From JBFWPF01 sp050250135 (GTDB taxonomy: Bacteria; Chlamydiota; Chlamydiia; Chlamydiales; JAFEGQ01), in NCBI GenBank assembly GCA_050250135.1, contig JBFWPF010000003.1:21015-85014 (forward strand): a DNA stretch of 64,000 nt, written 5' to 3'. The notes under the pieces were generated by a model. That model was given only the letters and a program-made list of their open reading frames with translations. It was not told where the DNA came from and made no database searches. Of this stretch, positions 53,189-60,743 are shown in pieces. Numbering within the stretch: position 1 is the stretch's first letter; each line of letters starts with the position of its first letter. A program made the position numbers and the translations under genes.

Positions 53189-54214
53189 ATGCGCGCCCTT
53201 GTGAAGAGGGAGAACGCCCCGGGCCTTTGGCTCGAAGAGGTCGCTCGCCCCAAAATCGCCGACAATGAGGTCCTAATCAAGGTACGAAAGGCGGCCATCT
53301 GCGGCACCGACGTCCACATCTACAAGTGGGATGAGTGGGCGCAGAGCACAACCCCTCTCGGCGTGACCGTTGGCCATGAGTTTATGGGAGAGGTCGTCGA
53401 GCGGGGCCGTTTTGTCTACAACGTCGAGGTGGGTCAGCGGGTAAGCGTTGAGGGGCACCTCTTTTGCGGAGTCTGCCGCAACTGTCGAGAGGACAAGCGC
53501 CACCTTTGCACCGAGATGGTTGCCCTTGGTCGTAACTATAACGGGGGCTTTGCCGACTATGTGAAGGTCCGTTCCCGTTACGCCTTTGCCATTCCCGATG
53601 AGATCTCCGACGACTATGCAGCTCTCTGCGATCCGCTCGGTAACGCGATATTCACTACCCTCTCGTGCGATGTGGCAGGGGAGGACGTGCTCATCACAGG
53701 AGCGGGGCCGATCGGGTGCATGGCAGCAGCGGTGTGCAAAATGGTGGGCGCCTGCCGGGTCGTTGTCACCGACATCAACGATAAGCGGCTAGCGCTCGCT
53801 AAAAGGATGGGGGCGACCTACACCCTAAATCCCCATAAGGTGGAGCTAAAGGATGAGCTCGATCGGCTCGGCTTTAAGAACGGCTTCACGGTCGCTCTTG
53901 AGATGTCGGGTTCGATGCAAGCCTTTGCTAATATCCTCGACCTCACTACACCGGGTGCTGAGGTAGCCCTGCTGGGCATCTTGCCTAGCAACGGTGCAAT
54001 CGATTGGCCTAAGATGATCTTTAAGGGGATTACCTTGAAGGGGATCTACGGCCGGAAGGTCTTTAGTACCTGGTACAAAATGATCCATCTCCTTCAAAAC
54101 GGCCTCGATCTCACCCCGATCATCACCCACCGTTTCCCACTCGAGGAGTACAAAACGGCCTTCGAGACGATGATAGCGGGGGATTCGGGCAAGATCATCC
54201 TCGAGGTGGCCTAG
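53189..54214 (+). CDS. tdh: L-threonine 3-dehydrogenase
   Basis: 341 residues, zinc-dependent medium-chain dehydrogenase. Catalytic zinc ligands are in ICGTDVHIYKWDEW and TVGHEFMGEVVE, and structural zinc Cys in GHLFCGVCRNCREDKRHLC. The NAD site is VLITGAGPIGCMAAAVCKM. It oxidises threonine to 2-amino-3-oxobutyrate, the Kbl substrate. The 3' end overlaps the convergent CPBP gene by 4 nt. Confidence 0.95.
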   Translation: MRALVKRENAPGLWLEEVARPKIADNEVLIKVRKAAICGTDVHIYKWDEWAQSTTPLGVTVGHEFMGEVVERGRFVYNVEVGQRVSVEGHLFCGVCRNCREDKRHLCTEMVALGRNYNGGFADYVKVRSRYAFAIPDEISDDYAALCDPLGNAIFTTLSCDVAGEDVLITGAGPIGCMAAAVCKMVGACRVVVTDINDKRLALAKRMGATYTLNPHKVELKDELDRLGFKNGFTVALEMSGSMQAFANILDLTTPGAEVALLGILPSNGAIDWPKMIFKGITLKGIYGRKVFSTWYKMIHLLQNGLDLTPIITHRFPLEEYKTAFETMIAGDSGKIILEVA

Positions 54215-54885
54215 ACCAGGTGGATCATCAGGTCGCAGGTAAAGTGGGCGACCATCGCCGTCCACAGCCCCCGCGTCCAGTAGAGCCACCCAAAGGCGAT
54301 GCCCGCTACCCCGTTAAGCACAAGGATGCGGCACCATTCCAAGGGCGAGGGATCGAGAAGCTTGAAAGCGGCCGGCATGTGGGCCAGGCCAAACAGCAGG
54401 GCCACTAGGATATTGGTCGTCCATAGGGCGTAGGGGCGCCCCCTCTCTGAGGGCCGAAATACCTTGCAAAAGAGAAAATAGACCAAGGTGAAGAGGAAGA
54501 GCCGAAGCATCACCTCTTCATTGATCCCGCCGTAGAGAGAGGCAAGTGCCCCCGTCCACGCCGGGGGATGGATCGAAAGGGCCGCCCCTGAGAAAACCGT
54601 CTTATTGAGCAGCCGCAGGAGAAGCCCCACCGCCACCCCCGTGATAAGGGCAGGGAGTAACCGGACCCTCTGAAAGGGGGCAAGGTCGGTCCTGGGCACG
54701 ACAAGGGCGCTCAGGCCGCACGCAAGGCCAAAGAGGATCAACGACTGCAGGACCAAGAGCGCCCACGGCAAGGGGGAGTGGACCAGCCCGGCATAGGCCA
54801 TATGGGGGATAACCGATAGGGACCCCAAGAGGCAGGCTCCCCACAGCAGAAGGTATCTTCTAAAATCTACTCCTGCTCTCTCCAT
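54211..54885 (-). CDS. CPBP family intramembrane metalloprotease
   Basis: 224 residues and about seven membrane segments. The family motifs are NEEVMLRLFLF (EExxxR), FGLAHMPAA and HFTCDLMIH, supplying the Glu and His residues of the active site. These proteases (Rce1-like, formerly CAAX/Abi) cleave within membranes, and bacterial members act in peptide processing or immunity. It is a single gene, divergent from the MreD-like gene 30 bp away, and no bacteriocin-like gene is adjacent. The target is unknown. Confidence 0.85.
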   Translation of the reverse strand: MERAGVDFRRYLLLWGACLLGSLSVIPHMAYAGLVHSPLPWALLVLQSLILFGLACGLSALVVPRTDLAPFQRVRLLPALITGVAVGLLLRLLNKTVFSGAALSIHPPAWTGALASLYGGINEEVMLRLFLFTLVYFLFCKVFRPSERGRPYALWTTNILVALLFGLAHMPAAFKLLDPSPLEWCRILVLNGVAGIAFGWLYWTRGLWTAMVAHFTCDLMIHLV

Positions 54886-54914
54886 TTCCCCGCCTCGTAT
54901 GCTACAATGATACC

Positions 54915-55424
54915 ATGAAGCCCTTAATTGTGTGTGGTCTCCTTTCGGCCCTTCCCCTCTTCTTGGGCCCCTTTTTCCCCTATTGGCACCCCCTTTTGCT
55001 GGTCCCCTTCGTGGTGGCCACCTTCTACCCCCTCCCCTTAACCACCTGCCTCTGGGTCTCGCTGGGATGTGGCACCCTCTTCGACTTTCTCTCTCCCGGA
55101 GGGGGACTAGGCCTCTACGCCCTCACCTATAGCCTGGCCACCCTGATCCTCTTCCCCCAAAAACGGGCCTTCTACCCAGGGCGGATCACCACACTGCCAC
55201 TGCTAACAGTCCTCTACACCTCGCTCGTGACCCTGATTGTGGCTCTCCTGTTATGGCCGACCTCACAAGGCTTTTCCCTCTGGTGGGGGTGGATCCTAAC
55301 CGATCTTCTGGCCATGCCCCTTATCGATGGCCTATACTGCCTGATCGGGGTGGCCCTCCCCCTCTACCTCCTCTTCGGTAGGGCCGCAAAGCCCCCGCCT
55401 TATAAGATGGAGCGGCCCAAATGA
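54915..55424 (+). CDS. Integral membrane protein with MreD-like layout
   Basis: 169 residues and about five membrane segments. The block GCGTLFDFLSPGGGLGLYAL resembles the G-x(2)-x-D-x-L-x-(S/P)-G-x(2)-G MreD pattern, and the length fits MreD (about 165). MreD works with MreC and RodA in rod-type cell wall synthesis. No mreB, mreC or penicillin-binding protein is adjacent, so the call is tentative. The stop overlaps the folD start by 4 nt (ATGA), so these two are co-translated. Confidence 0.5.
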   Translation: MKPLIVCGLLSALPLFLGPFFPYWHPLLLVPFVVATFYPLPLTTCLWVSLGCGTLFDFLSPGGGLGLYALTYSLATLILFPQKRAFYPGRITTLPLLTVLYTSLVTLIVALLLWPTSQGFSLWWGWILTDLLAMPLIDGLYCLIGVALPLYLLFGRAAKPPPYKMERPK

Positions 55425-56287
55425 TCCTACTAGATGGCGTCCAAGCAGCCCACGCAATCCGGAAGAGGGTGGCAGGTGAGGTGGCGGCCTTCAGCCGCAA
55501 AATTGGCCTAACGGTCGTGCTGGTCGGGAGCGACCCCGCCTCAAAGCTCTACATCGCTAGCAAGAGGCGGGCCTGCGCAGCAGTCGGGATCACCTCGACC
55601 GTCCTCGAATTTCCCGCGAAGCTAAGCGAGGAGAAACTTCTCGGCGAAATCGACCGGCTCAATGCCGACACAGCGGTCGATGGGATCTTGGTCCAGGCTC
55701 CCCTCCCCTCTCACATCTCCTCTAAGCGGGTGTTTGAGCGGCTCGACCCAACAAAAGATGTCGATGGCTTCCATCCGCTCAATGTCGGGCGGCTGCTGAT
55801 GGGTGAGGAGGGGCCCGTCTCCTGCACACCGCTTGGGATCAGCCTCCTACTAAGCCACTACAAGATCCCCGTGGCTGGCAAGCGGGTCGTGATTTTAGGG
55901 CGGAGCAACATCGTGGGAAAGCCCCTAGCTGCCCTCCTGATGCAGAAAAACGACAGAGGTAATGCCACGGTGACCGTCGCCCACTCGGCAAGCGAAAACC
56001 TCTCCCAGATTACGCAGGAGGCCGATATCCTGATTGCCGCAATAGGCCGCCCCCACTTTGTGGGCCCAGAGATGGTCCGCGAGGGAGCGGTGGTGGTCGA
56101 CGTGGGGATCAACCGAGTGGCCGATCCGAAACGGGAAAAGGGGTACCGGGTAGTGGGCGATGTCGACTTTGATAAGGTAAAGGGAAAATGCAGCGCACTC
56201 ACACCCGTTCCTGGAGGGGTAGGCCCGATGACCGTCGCCACCCTCTTGCACAATACGCTAAAAGCGGCGCACTTGCGCTCCTCCTGA
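55421..56287 (+). CDS. folD: Bifunctional methylenetetrahydrofolate dehydrogenase / cyclohydrolase
   Basis: 288 residues. Markers are VGSDPASKLYIASKRRACA with the catalytic Lys/Tyr region, VDGILVQAPLPSHI, KDVDGFHPLNVGRLL, VILGRSNIVGKPLAALL and LTPVPGGVGPMTVATLLHNT. It interconverts 5,10-methylene- and 10-formyl-tetrahydrofolate. It starts within the stop of the membrane gene, and the apbE frame begins 100 nt before its end. Confidence 0.95.
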   Translation: MILLDGVQAAHAIRKRVAGEVAAFSRKIGLTVVLVGSDPASKLYIASKRRACAAVGITSTVLEFPAKLSEEKLLGEIDRLNADTAVDGILVQAPLPSHISSKRVFERLDPTKDVDGFHPLNVGRLLMGEEGPVSCTPLGISLLLSHYKIPVAGKRVVILGRSNIVGKPLAALLMQKNDRGNATVTVAHSASENLSQITQEADILIAAIGRPHFVGPEMVREGAVVVDVGINRVADPKREKGYRVVGDVDFDKVKGKCSALTPVPGGVGPMTVATLLHNTLKAAHLRSS

Positions 56288-57081
56288 TCTTGTGCGCCTG
56301 CCAGCGCCCGAGGTCGACCCACTTCTACGGGTCGGCCATGACCATCCCCTACCAGATCACACTCGGCGAGCCCTGCAATGAGGAGGAGGTAAAGGGGATC
56401 ATCACGGCAACCTTTGCGGAAATCGACGGGTCGGTCAACAACTGGAACCCCTTTAGCGAGGTCTCCGCGCTGAATCGGCTAGCACCTGGAGAACGGATGG
56501 AGCTCTCCCCGGAGCTGGCCCACTTTTTAGAGGCGGTAGGAGAGGTGGTAGCTGAGACGGGGGGCCTCTTTGACCCGACCATTGGGAAGGTCCAGCGGCT
56601 CTGGCGGGAGCGGCTGGAAGGGGGCTGCTGCCCAACCCAAGAGGAGCTAGAGGCCCTTCGCGATTCGGTCGGCTGGGAGAGGCTCCATATTGAGGGCCTT
56701 ACCGCCTGGAAGGAGGGGCCGATCGAGCTTGACCTCGGGGGTATTGCCAAGGGATACGCCGTCGATCTGATTGCCGAGCGCCTCTCTGCGGCCGGCTATA
56801 CCCGCTACCTCGTCTGCTGGGGAGGTGAGCTCCGAGGGGAGGGGCGCCCCTGGAAGATCGCCACCCCCGATGGCCGCCTTATTCTGGAGAGTGGGGCCCT
56901 CGCTACCAGCGGCGACAGCGAGCAGTACTGGGAGACGGCTGAAGGGACCTATACCCACATCTGCCACCCTCAAACGCTGCAGGCCATTAAGGTCGAGTGT
57001 GTGGGAAGATCGACCTCGGCAAGAGCCCCGACCTGCCTTAGGGCTGACGGACTAGCAACCGCCACCTACTTGAACCCCTGA
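56188..57081 (+). CDS. apbE: FAD:protein FMN transferase (ApbE) lipoprotein, end altered by MITE
   Basis: 297 residues. The only plausible start is ATG 56188, inside folD. It leads into a lipoprotein signal (SGALALLLILCAC) after about 25 residues. ApbE markers: DGSVNNWNPFSEVSALNRLA, GGLFDPTIGKVQRLWRE, IELDLGGIAKGYAVDLIAER, and ATSGDSEQYWETAEGTYTHI with the conserved DPxT replaced by CHPQT. The enzyme attaches FMN to Thr of flavoproteins such as NqrB/C. The last codons AAC-CCC-TGA come from MITE copy F; the C-terminus (RADGLATATYLNP) stops where homologues continue for some 20-40 residues, so the protein may be truncated. Confidence 0.83.
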   Translation: MQRTHTRSWRGRPDDRRHPLAQYAKSGALALLLILCACQRPRSTHFYGSAMTIPYQITLGEPCNEEEVKGIITATFAEIDGSVNNWNPFSEVSALNRLAPGERMELSPELAHFLEAVGEVVAETGGLFDPTIGKVQRLWRERLEGGCCPTQEELEALRDSVGWERLHIEGLTAWKEGPIELDLGGIAKGYAVDLIAERLSAAGYTRYLVCWGGELRGEGRPWKIATPDGRLILESGALATSGDSEQYWETAEGTYTHICHPQTLQAIKVECVGRSTSARAPTCLRADGLATATYLNP

Positions 57082-57231
57082 TTGTGACCTATCGCCCAGA
57101 GGGCATCGACAGCTGGCAGCCATCTAGCGCACATCCCTCCTTACCCAGGTCTAAAGACCTGGCCTCGTCACGATGTACGCTATCTGACCACCATCTGTCG
57201 CGCCCCCTGGACGACAGGTCACAATCAGGGG
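57075..57231. mobile_element. MITE-like palindromic element, family 1, copy F (157 bp)
   Basis: Ends CCCCTGATTGTGACCTATCG and the inverse-type arm, direct repeats TTGAA at 57070-57074 and 57232-57236. Central stem CCAGGTCT-AA-AGACCTGG. Each end reads CCC-TGA in the frame of the gene that runs into it: apbE from the left and the 57225 gene from the right, so both stops lie in the element. Confidence 0.9.
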
Positions 57232-57746
57232 TTGAAGGGCGATAGTGCAAGTACCAGCCGCTGCTCGACCCTCTTCAGGGATGCTTTGTTAAGGGGATAC
57301 GAATTGATCCCCCGCATGGCAAAGTAGGCCGCAAACAGGGAAGGGCCCTCGGCGCCAAACGTCTCTATCGCCTTGTAAAGGGCCCAGTCAGGTGGGTAGT
57401 CCCTTGTGTATTGGTGATGGAGAATGATTAACTCGTCTATCACCCACTCCCTGTTAATCGAACTGGACATGATCATCCTCCACCGCTCGAACGACTGGAC
57501 AAGGAACCTCCCTGCCCGGTGCGCCCAGGGCCGATAACTCTCTGGGATATTGAATTTTCTGATCAACCGTTGACCCAATCGGCTGCCCAGCTTGTCCATA
57601 AGTCTCGTGTGCGGAACGGGCTGGGGAAAGTGGGTCGATACCTCTTTAAAAATCTGCTGACAGGCCTCCAACGAGTTCTTTTCGGTGGAAAAATTCTCCA
57701 TATACTCGTGTTCCCATTGTACGCCTTTAGAAACGGCCAATTCCAT
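57225..57746 (-). CDS. Hypothetical protein
   Basis: 173 residues from the ATG at 57746, which has GGAGGG upstream; a TTG 21 nt earlier is less likely. It is soluble and probably helical, with no signal and no motif that I know (for example LGSRLGQRLIRKFNIPESYR and INREWVIDELIILHHQYTRD). The last codons (FNP then TGA) come from MITE copy F; before the insertion the gene would have ended FK and TAG, so little was lost. Divergent from the 57813 gene. Confidence 0.62.
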   Translation of the reverse strand: MELAVSKGVQWEHEYMENFSTEKNSLEACQQIFKEVSTHFPQPVPHTRLMDKLGSRLGQRLIRKFNIPESYRPWAHRAGRFLVQSFERWRMIMSSSINREWVIDELIILHHQYTRDYPPDWALYKAIETFGAEGPSLFAAYFAMRGINSYPLNKASLKRVEQRLVLALSPFNP

Positions 57747-57812
57747 TGCAAGCCCTCCGTTTACCAAAAAGTGTAGAACAAAAGGCGAATATTTAGCGAA
57801 TCAGCGAGAGGG

Positions 57813-59309
57813 TTGACCGTTTTTATAGAGAGTCCTTATACTCAAAGCCACTCCCAGAGGTCTACATTGAGAAAACTCAGTCCAAATCGAAAAAATAAGA
57901 TCAATCTAGAGGATTATGATTACCAGCGGGATATCGAAAACCGCCTCTTGATGAGCCAGTTCAGCACCTTTGATGTTGAGGTGCTTGAGGAGATCCTCCA
58001 CAGCTCCCTCACGATCCACCTCTCAGACCTTGCCGAAGCCCTCGGCCAGGACCTCCTCCCTGTGATGGAGGTGGTCGACAAGCTCTCCCAAACCAAGCTC
58101 GTCAAGCGGGTCGGGGAGGTGATCGAAGTCGATAAGGAGATGCGGAAGTACTACGAGTTCCAGATCCTCAAGTTTGACGACAAGTTTGAGCCCAATATGG
58201 ACTTCCTCCAGGGGCTCCTCCGCAAGGTGCCGATCCACGCCCTCCCCATCTGGTATGCAACCCCCCGCACAGCAACCAACATCTTCGATTCGATCGTCGA
58301 GCGCTACCTGGCGACCCCAAGGCTCTACCAGCGCTACCTCCTCGAGCTCAACTTCGAAGATCCGGTCCTCACCGGCATCATGAACGACGTCTTTACCGCC
58401 CCCGACTTCACCCTCCGCTCCAGAGAGCTCCGGGAAAAGTACCACCTCACGCGGGAAGAGGTGGAGGAGGTCCTCCTTATCCTCGAGTTCAATTTCATCT
58501 GCTGCCTCAGCTACCGGCAGATCGGCGACCAGTGGAAAGAGGTGGTCACCCCCTTCTATGAGTGGCGGGAGTTCCTTCGATTCCAACGGGATACCAAGCC
58601 CGAGCCCCTCCCCCCAGAGGCAGCCGTTGAGGAGAGGCGGGGGGGCGCCCTCCCCTTTGCTAAAGACCTCAAGATCCTCCTCACCTACCTCCTCGACCAC
58701 GACCTCGATATCGAGGAGGATTTCGACGCTGAGCTCTACCGGATCGACGTGGCCACCCTCGAAAAGCTGGCCAAAAAGGGAGAGGGGCTTACCCTTAAAG
58801 GAGAGGAGCTCGAGCGCTACTTTAGCTGGCTGATCGATAAGGCCCTCCTCCTCAACCTTGCCGAGCTCGATGAGGAGAAGCTTAAGGCGACCGATGAGAC
58901 AGAGGAGTGGGTAACCCACCCCATCGAGGATCAGGCCCTCGCCCTCTACCGCCACCCCGATAATACGATCACTACCGTCCCGGTCAGCCCCTCCCTCTCC
59001 AACGAGCGAAACCTCCGAGAGATCGAAAAGGCCCTCTTCCGGTGCGCCGGGGGCGACTGGGTCTATTTCGACGACTTCCTTAAGGGGGTCTATGCCCCCA
59101 TCGGGGAGAGGAGCGAGACCTCCCTGCGCAAGAAGGGGCGCCGCTGGGCCTATGTCCGCCCCACCTATTCGCCGGAAGAAAAAGCCTTTATCCAAGCCGC
59201 TATAATGGAAAGATTTTTTGAAGCGGGATTTGTCTCTACGGGGCTCCTAGGGGGGCGCTCCTGCTTCCGAGTTACCCCATTTGGTAGAACCATGCTCTCC
59301 TTAGTATAA
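57813..59309 (+). CDS. Conserved hypothetical protein with winged-helix-like segments
   Basis: 498 residues from a TTG start. Acidic, soluble and helical. Several segments look like winged-helix modules, for example EILHSSLTIHLSDLAEALGQ near residue 50 and FTLRSRELREKYHLTREEVE near 195, each followed by beta-hairpin-like sequence. A Cys pair (FNFICCLSYR) is at about 228-233. No signal or membrane helix. I do not recognise a named family. The good codon usage, typical of its neighbours, shows that it is a real gene. Confidence 0.7.
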   Translation: MTVFIESPYTQSHSQRSTLRKLSPNRKNKINLEDYDYQRDIENRLLMSQFSTFDVEVLEEILHSSLTIHLSDLAEALGQDLLPVMEVVDKLSQTKLVKRVGEVIEVDKEMRKYYEFQILKFDDKFEPNMDFLQGLLRKVPIHALPIWYATPRTATNIFDSIVERYLATPRLYQRYLLELNFEDPVLTGIMNDVFTAPDFTLRSRELREKYHLTREEVEEVLLILEFNFICCLSYRQIGDQWKEVVTPFYEWREFLRFQRDTKPEPLPPEAAVEERRGGALPFAKDLKILLTYLLDHDLDIEEDFDAELYRIDVATLEKLAKKGEGLTLKGEELERYFSWLIDKALLLNLAELDEEKLKATDETEEWVTHPIEDQALALYRHPDNTITTVPVSPSLSNERNLREIEKALFRCAGGDWVYFDDFLKGVYAPIGERSETSLRKKGRRWAYVRPTYSPEEKAFIQAAIMERFFEAGFVSTGLLGGRSCFRVTPFGRTMLSLV

Positions 59310-59323
59310 AAAAACTTTTTTAA

Positions 59324-59352
59324 TTGCAATTAAAATCCCCGATTTGTATAAT
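59324..59352 (+). promoter_or_regulatory. Strong predicted sigma70-type promoter
   Basis: TTGCAA at 59324-59329, 17 bp spacer, perfect TATAAT at 59347-59352, in an AT-rich gap 40 bp before the ATG of the 59392 gene. The best match to consensus in the window. Confidence 0.6.
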
Positions 59353-59391
59353 TTTTCCAAATCAACATCCTGACAAACCAAGGAGGACAAG

Positions 59392-60120
59392 ATGAGCGAT
59401 AATTTCTGGCAGATAAGCGGAGTTGAAGGCTTTAAGGACTTTTGGATGGAAAAAGGCCACCTGGTCGGTTACCGCAATTCGGCCAATCCAGAGCCAGCTA
59501 GTGACTTTGACGAGGACGAAGTATCCCTCCATTCTACCGACGCGAAGACACAAACGGTTTGGAAGCTGGGTCCTGAGTGGACGGGAGCCTGCCAGCTTGG
59601 CGCCGGCTTCGGCACAGCCCTACTCAGCCACCTCCTTCTCGGCCGGTCGATCACAACCCTAGCTTTGGTTGGGGTGAGCATTGCCAATTGTGCTCCTGAG
59701 AAAAAGGGCGCATTGGACCCCATTAAGGAGTATAACGCCTACTCCTACCTCCGCGGAATTCAGGTTGGGGCAGCCCTCTCTCTATGGGTGTTTGGGATGG
59801 ACAAGATCGAGTCGTGGGCACTCCCCCTCTTGTCGGCCCAGCTGCCCATTTTCGTTAGTCTGAGTCAGGGCCTGAAGCTCTACCGCGGGAAGGATGAGCT
59901 CGGCAAGACGGTTGACTCCAAGACGTGCCTCAAGGACCTCAAAAAGCTCTGGGCTAATAACTGGCTCGGCCTTTCGCCTAGCATCACCGACGGGGGCACG
60001 AAGACCGGCAAGAAGGGGACATCCGACTTCGCCGATAGCGGCGCGCGCGGAGTTGTACGGCAAGACTTCGATCAGCCCAAACAGCGTGGTTCATGGGACG
60101 AGGACCCCTACCAGGAGTAG
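59392..60120 (+). CDS. Hypothetical membrane protein
   Basis: 242 residues. AAGGAGG lies 6 nt before the ATG. Hydrophobic segments occur at about 66-100 and 125-160, in two pairs, with a soluble charged C-terminus (GGTKTGKKGTSDFADSG). The layout recalls the 50466 protein (a RSITTLALVGV segment against RSTLLLATITNVG in the 51115 paralog), which could mean distant relation, but this is uncertain. It has its own strong promoter and a strong terminator, so it is likely well expressed as a single gene. Confidence 0.7.
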   Translation: MSDNFWQISGVEGFKDFWMEKGHLVGYRNSANPEPASDFDEDEVSLHSTDAKTQTVWKLGPEWTGACQLGAGFGTALLSHLLLGRSITTLALVGVSIANCAPEKKGALDPIKEYNAYSYLRGIQVGAALSLWVFGMDKIESWALPLLSAQLPIFVSLSQGLKLYRGKDELGKTVDSKTCLKDLKKLWANNWLGLSPSITDGGTKTGKKGTSDFADSGARGVVRQDFDQPKQRGSWDEDPYQE

Positions 60121-60144
60121 GCCTACTCGCAGGTTCTGATCCAC

Positions 60145-60175
60145 AAAGGGGGAGGGCAGTTTGCCCTCCCCCTTT
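60145..60175. terminator. Bidirectional intrinsic terminator
   Basis: AAAGGGGGAGGGCA, loop GTT, TGCCCTCCCCCTTT: a perfect 14 bp stem flanked by A-rich and T-rich ends (TTTCTTAA on the right). It sits between the convergent 59392 gene and smpB and can serve both. Confidence 0.85.
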
Positions 60176-60176
60176 C

Positions 60177-60641
60177 TTAATACTCTCCCCGTTTGGCGGC
60201 CTGTTGAATCCGGCGGGCCTCCTCACGGGATTTGATCGCCTCCCGCTTGTCATGCCTCTTCTTCCCGCGGCCAACCCCCACACTCACCTTTACCCGCCCC
60301 CCCTTGAGGTAAAGGGCAAGAGGGACCAGGGTAAGCCCCTTCTCCTGCACCAAAGCCTTTAGGCGAACTATCTCCCGCTTGTGCATCAGCAGCTTCCGGT
60401 CCCGCCTCTCCTCAGGCTGATCAAATGAGGCATGTTGGTAGGGGGCGATATGGGCGCCAATCAGCCAAAGCTCCTGCCCAATGACCCGAACATAGGCCTC
60501 CTGAAGGTGCCCCCCATGATCCCGCAGGGACTTCACCTCGGCCCCCTTGAGGGCAATTCCCGCCTCAAAGGTCTCCAAAATCTCGTAGTCAAATCGGGCC
60601 CGCCAGTTCGAGACCAGCTCCGCCTCACTCTTCTTCGCCAT
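60177..60641 (-). CDS. smpB: SsrA-binding protein SmpB
   Basis: 154 residues. RFDYEILETFEAGIALKGAE followed by VKSLRDH is the family signature, with LWLIGAHIAPYQHASFD, and a basic Lys/Arg-rich C-terminal tail (GKKRHDKREAIKSREEARR) that enters the ribosome with tmRNA. It rescues stalled ribosomes. Divergent from dnaN and convergent with the 59392 gene. The tmRNA gene itself was not found in the window. Confidence 0.95.
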   Translation of the reverse strand: MAKKSEAELVSNWRARFDYEILETFEAGIALKGAEVKSLRDHGGHLQEAYVRVIGQELWLIGAHIAPYQHASFDQPEERRDRKLLMHKREIVRLKALVQEKGLTLVPLALYLKGGRVKVSVGVGRGKKRHDKREAIKSREEARRIQQAAKRGEY

Positions 60642-60688
60642 GCTTGCCGCTTATAAAACAGGCCGAAGTATAATGATCGCGGCAATAC

Positions 60689-60717
60689 TTGACACCCCAA
60701 CTCCCCTCCCCTATCGT
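60689..60717 (+). promoter_or_regulatory. Predicted promoter for dnaN-recF
   Basis: Perfect TTGACA at 60689-60694, 17 bp spacer, TATCGT at 60712-60717, 26 bp before the dnaN ATG. Confidence 0.5.
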
Positions 60718-60743
60718 TTCGAAAAAACCCAGCATGAGGCCCC

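Noticed and set aside
60650..60743. Replication origin between smpB and dnaN
   Set aside because: The dnaN-recF position can lie near an origin, but no cluster of DnaA boxes or AT-rich unwinding element is visible in the gap.
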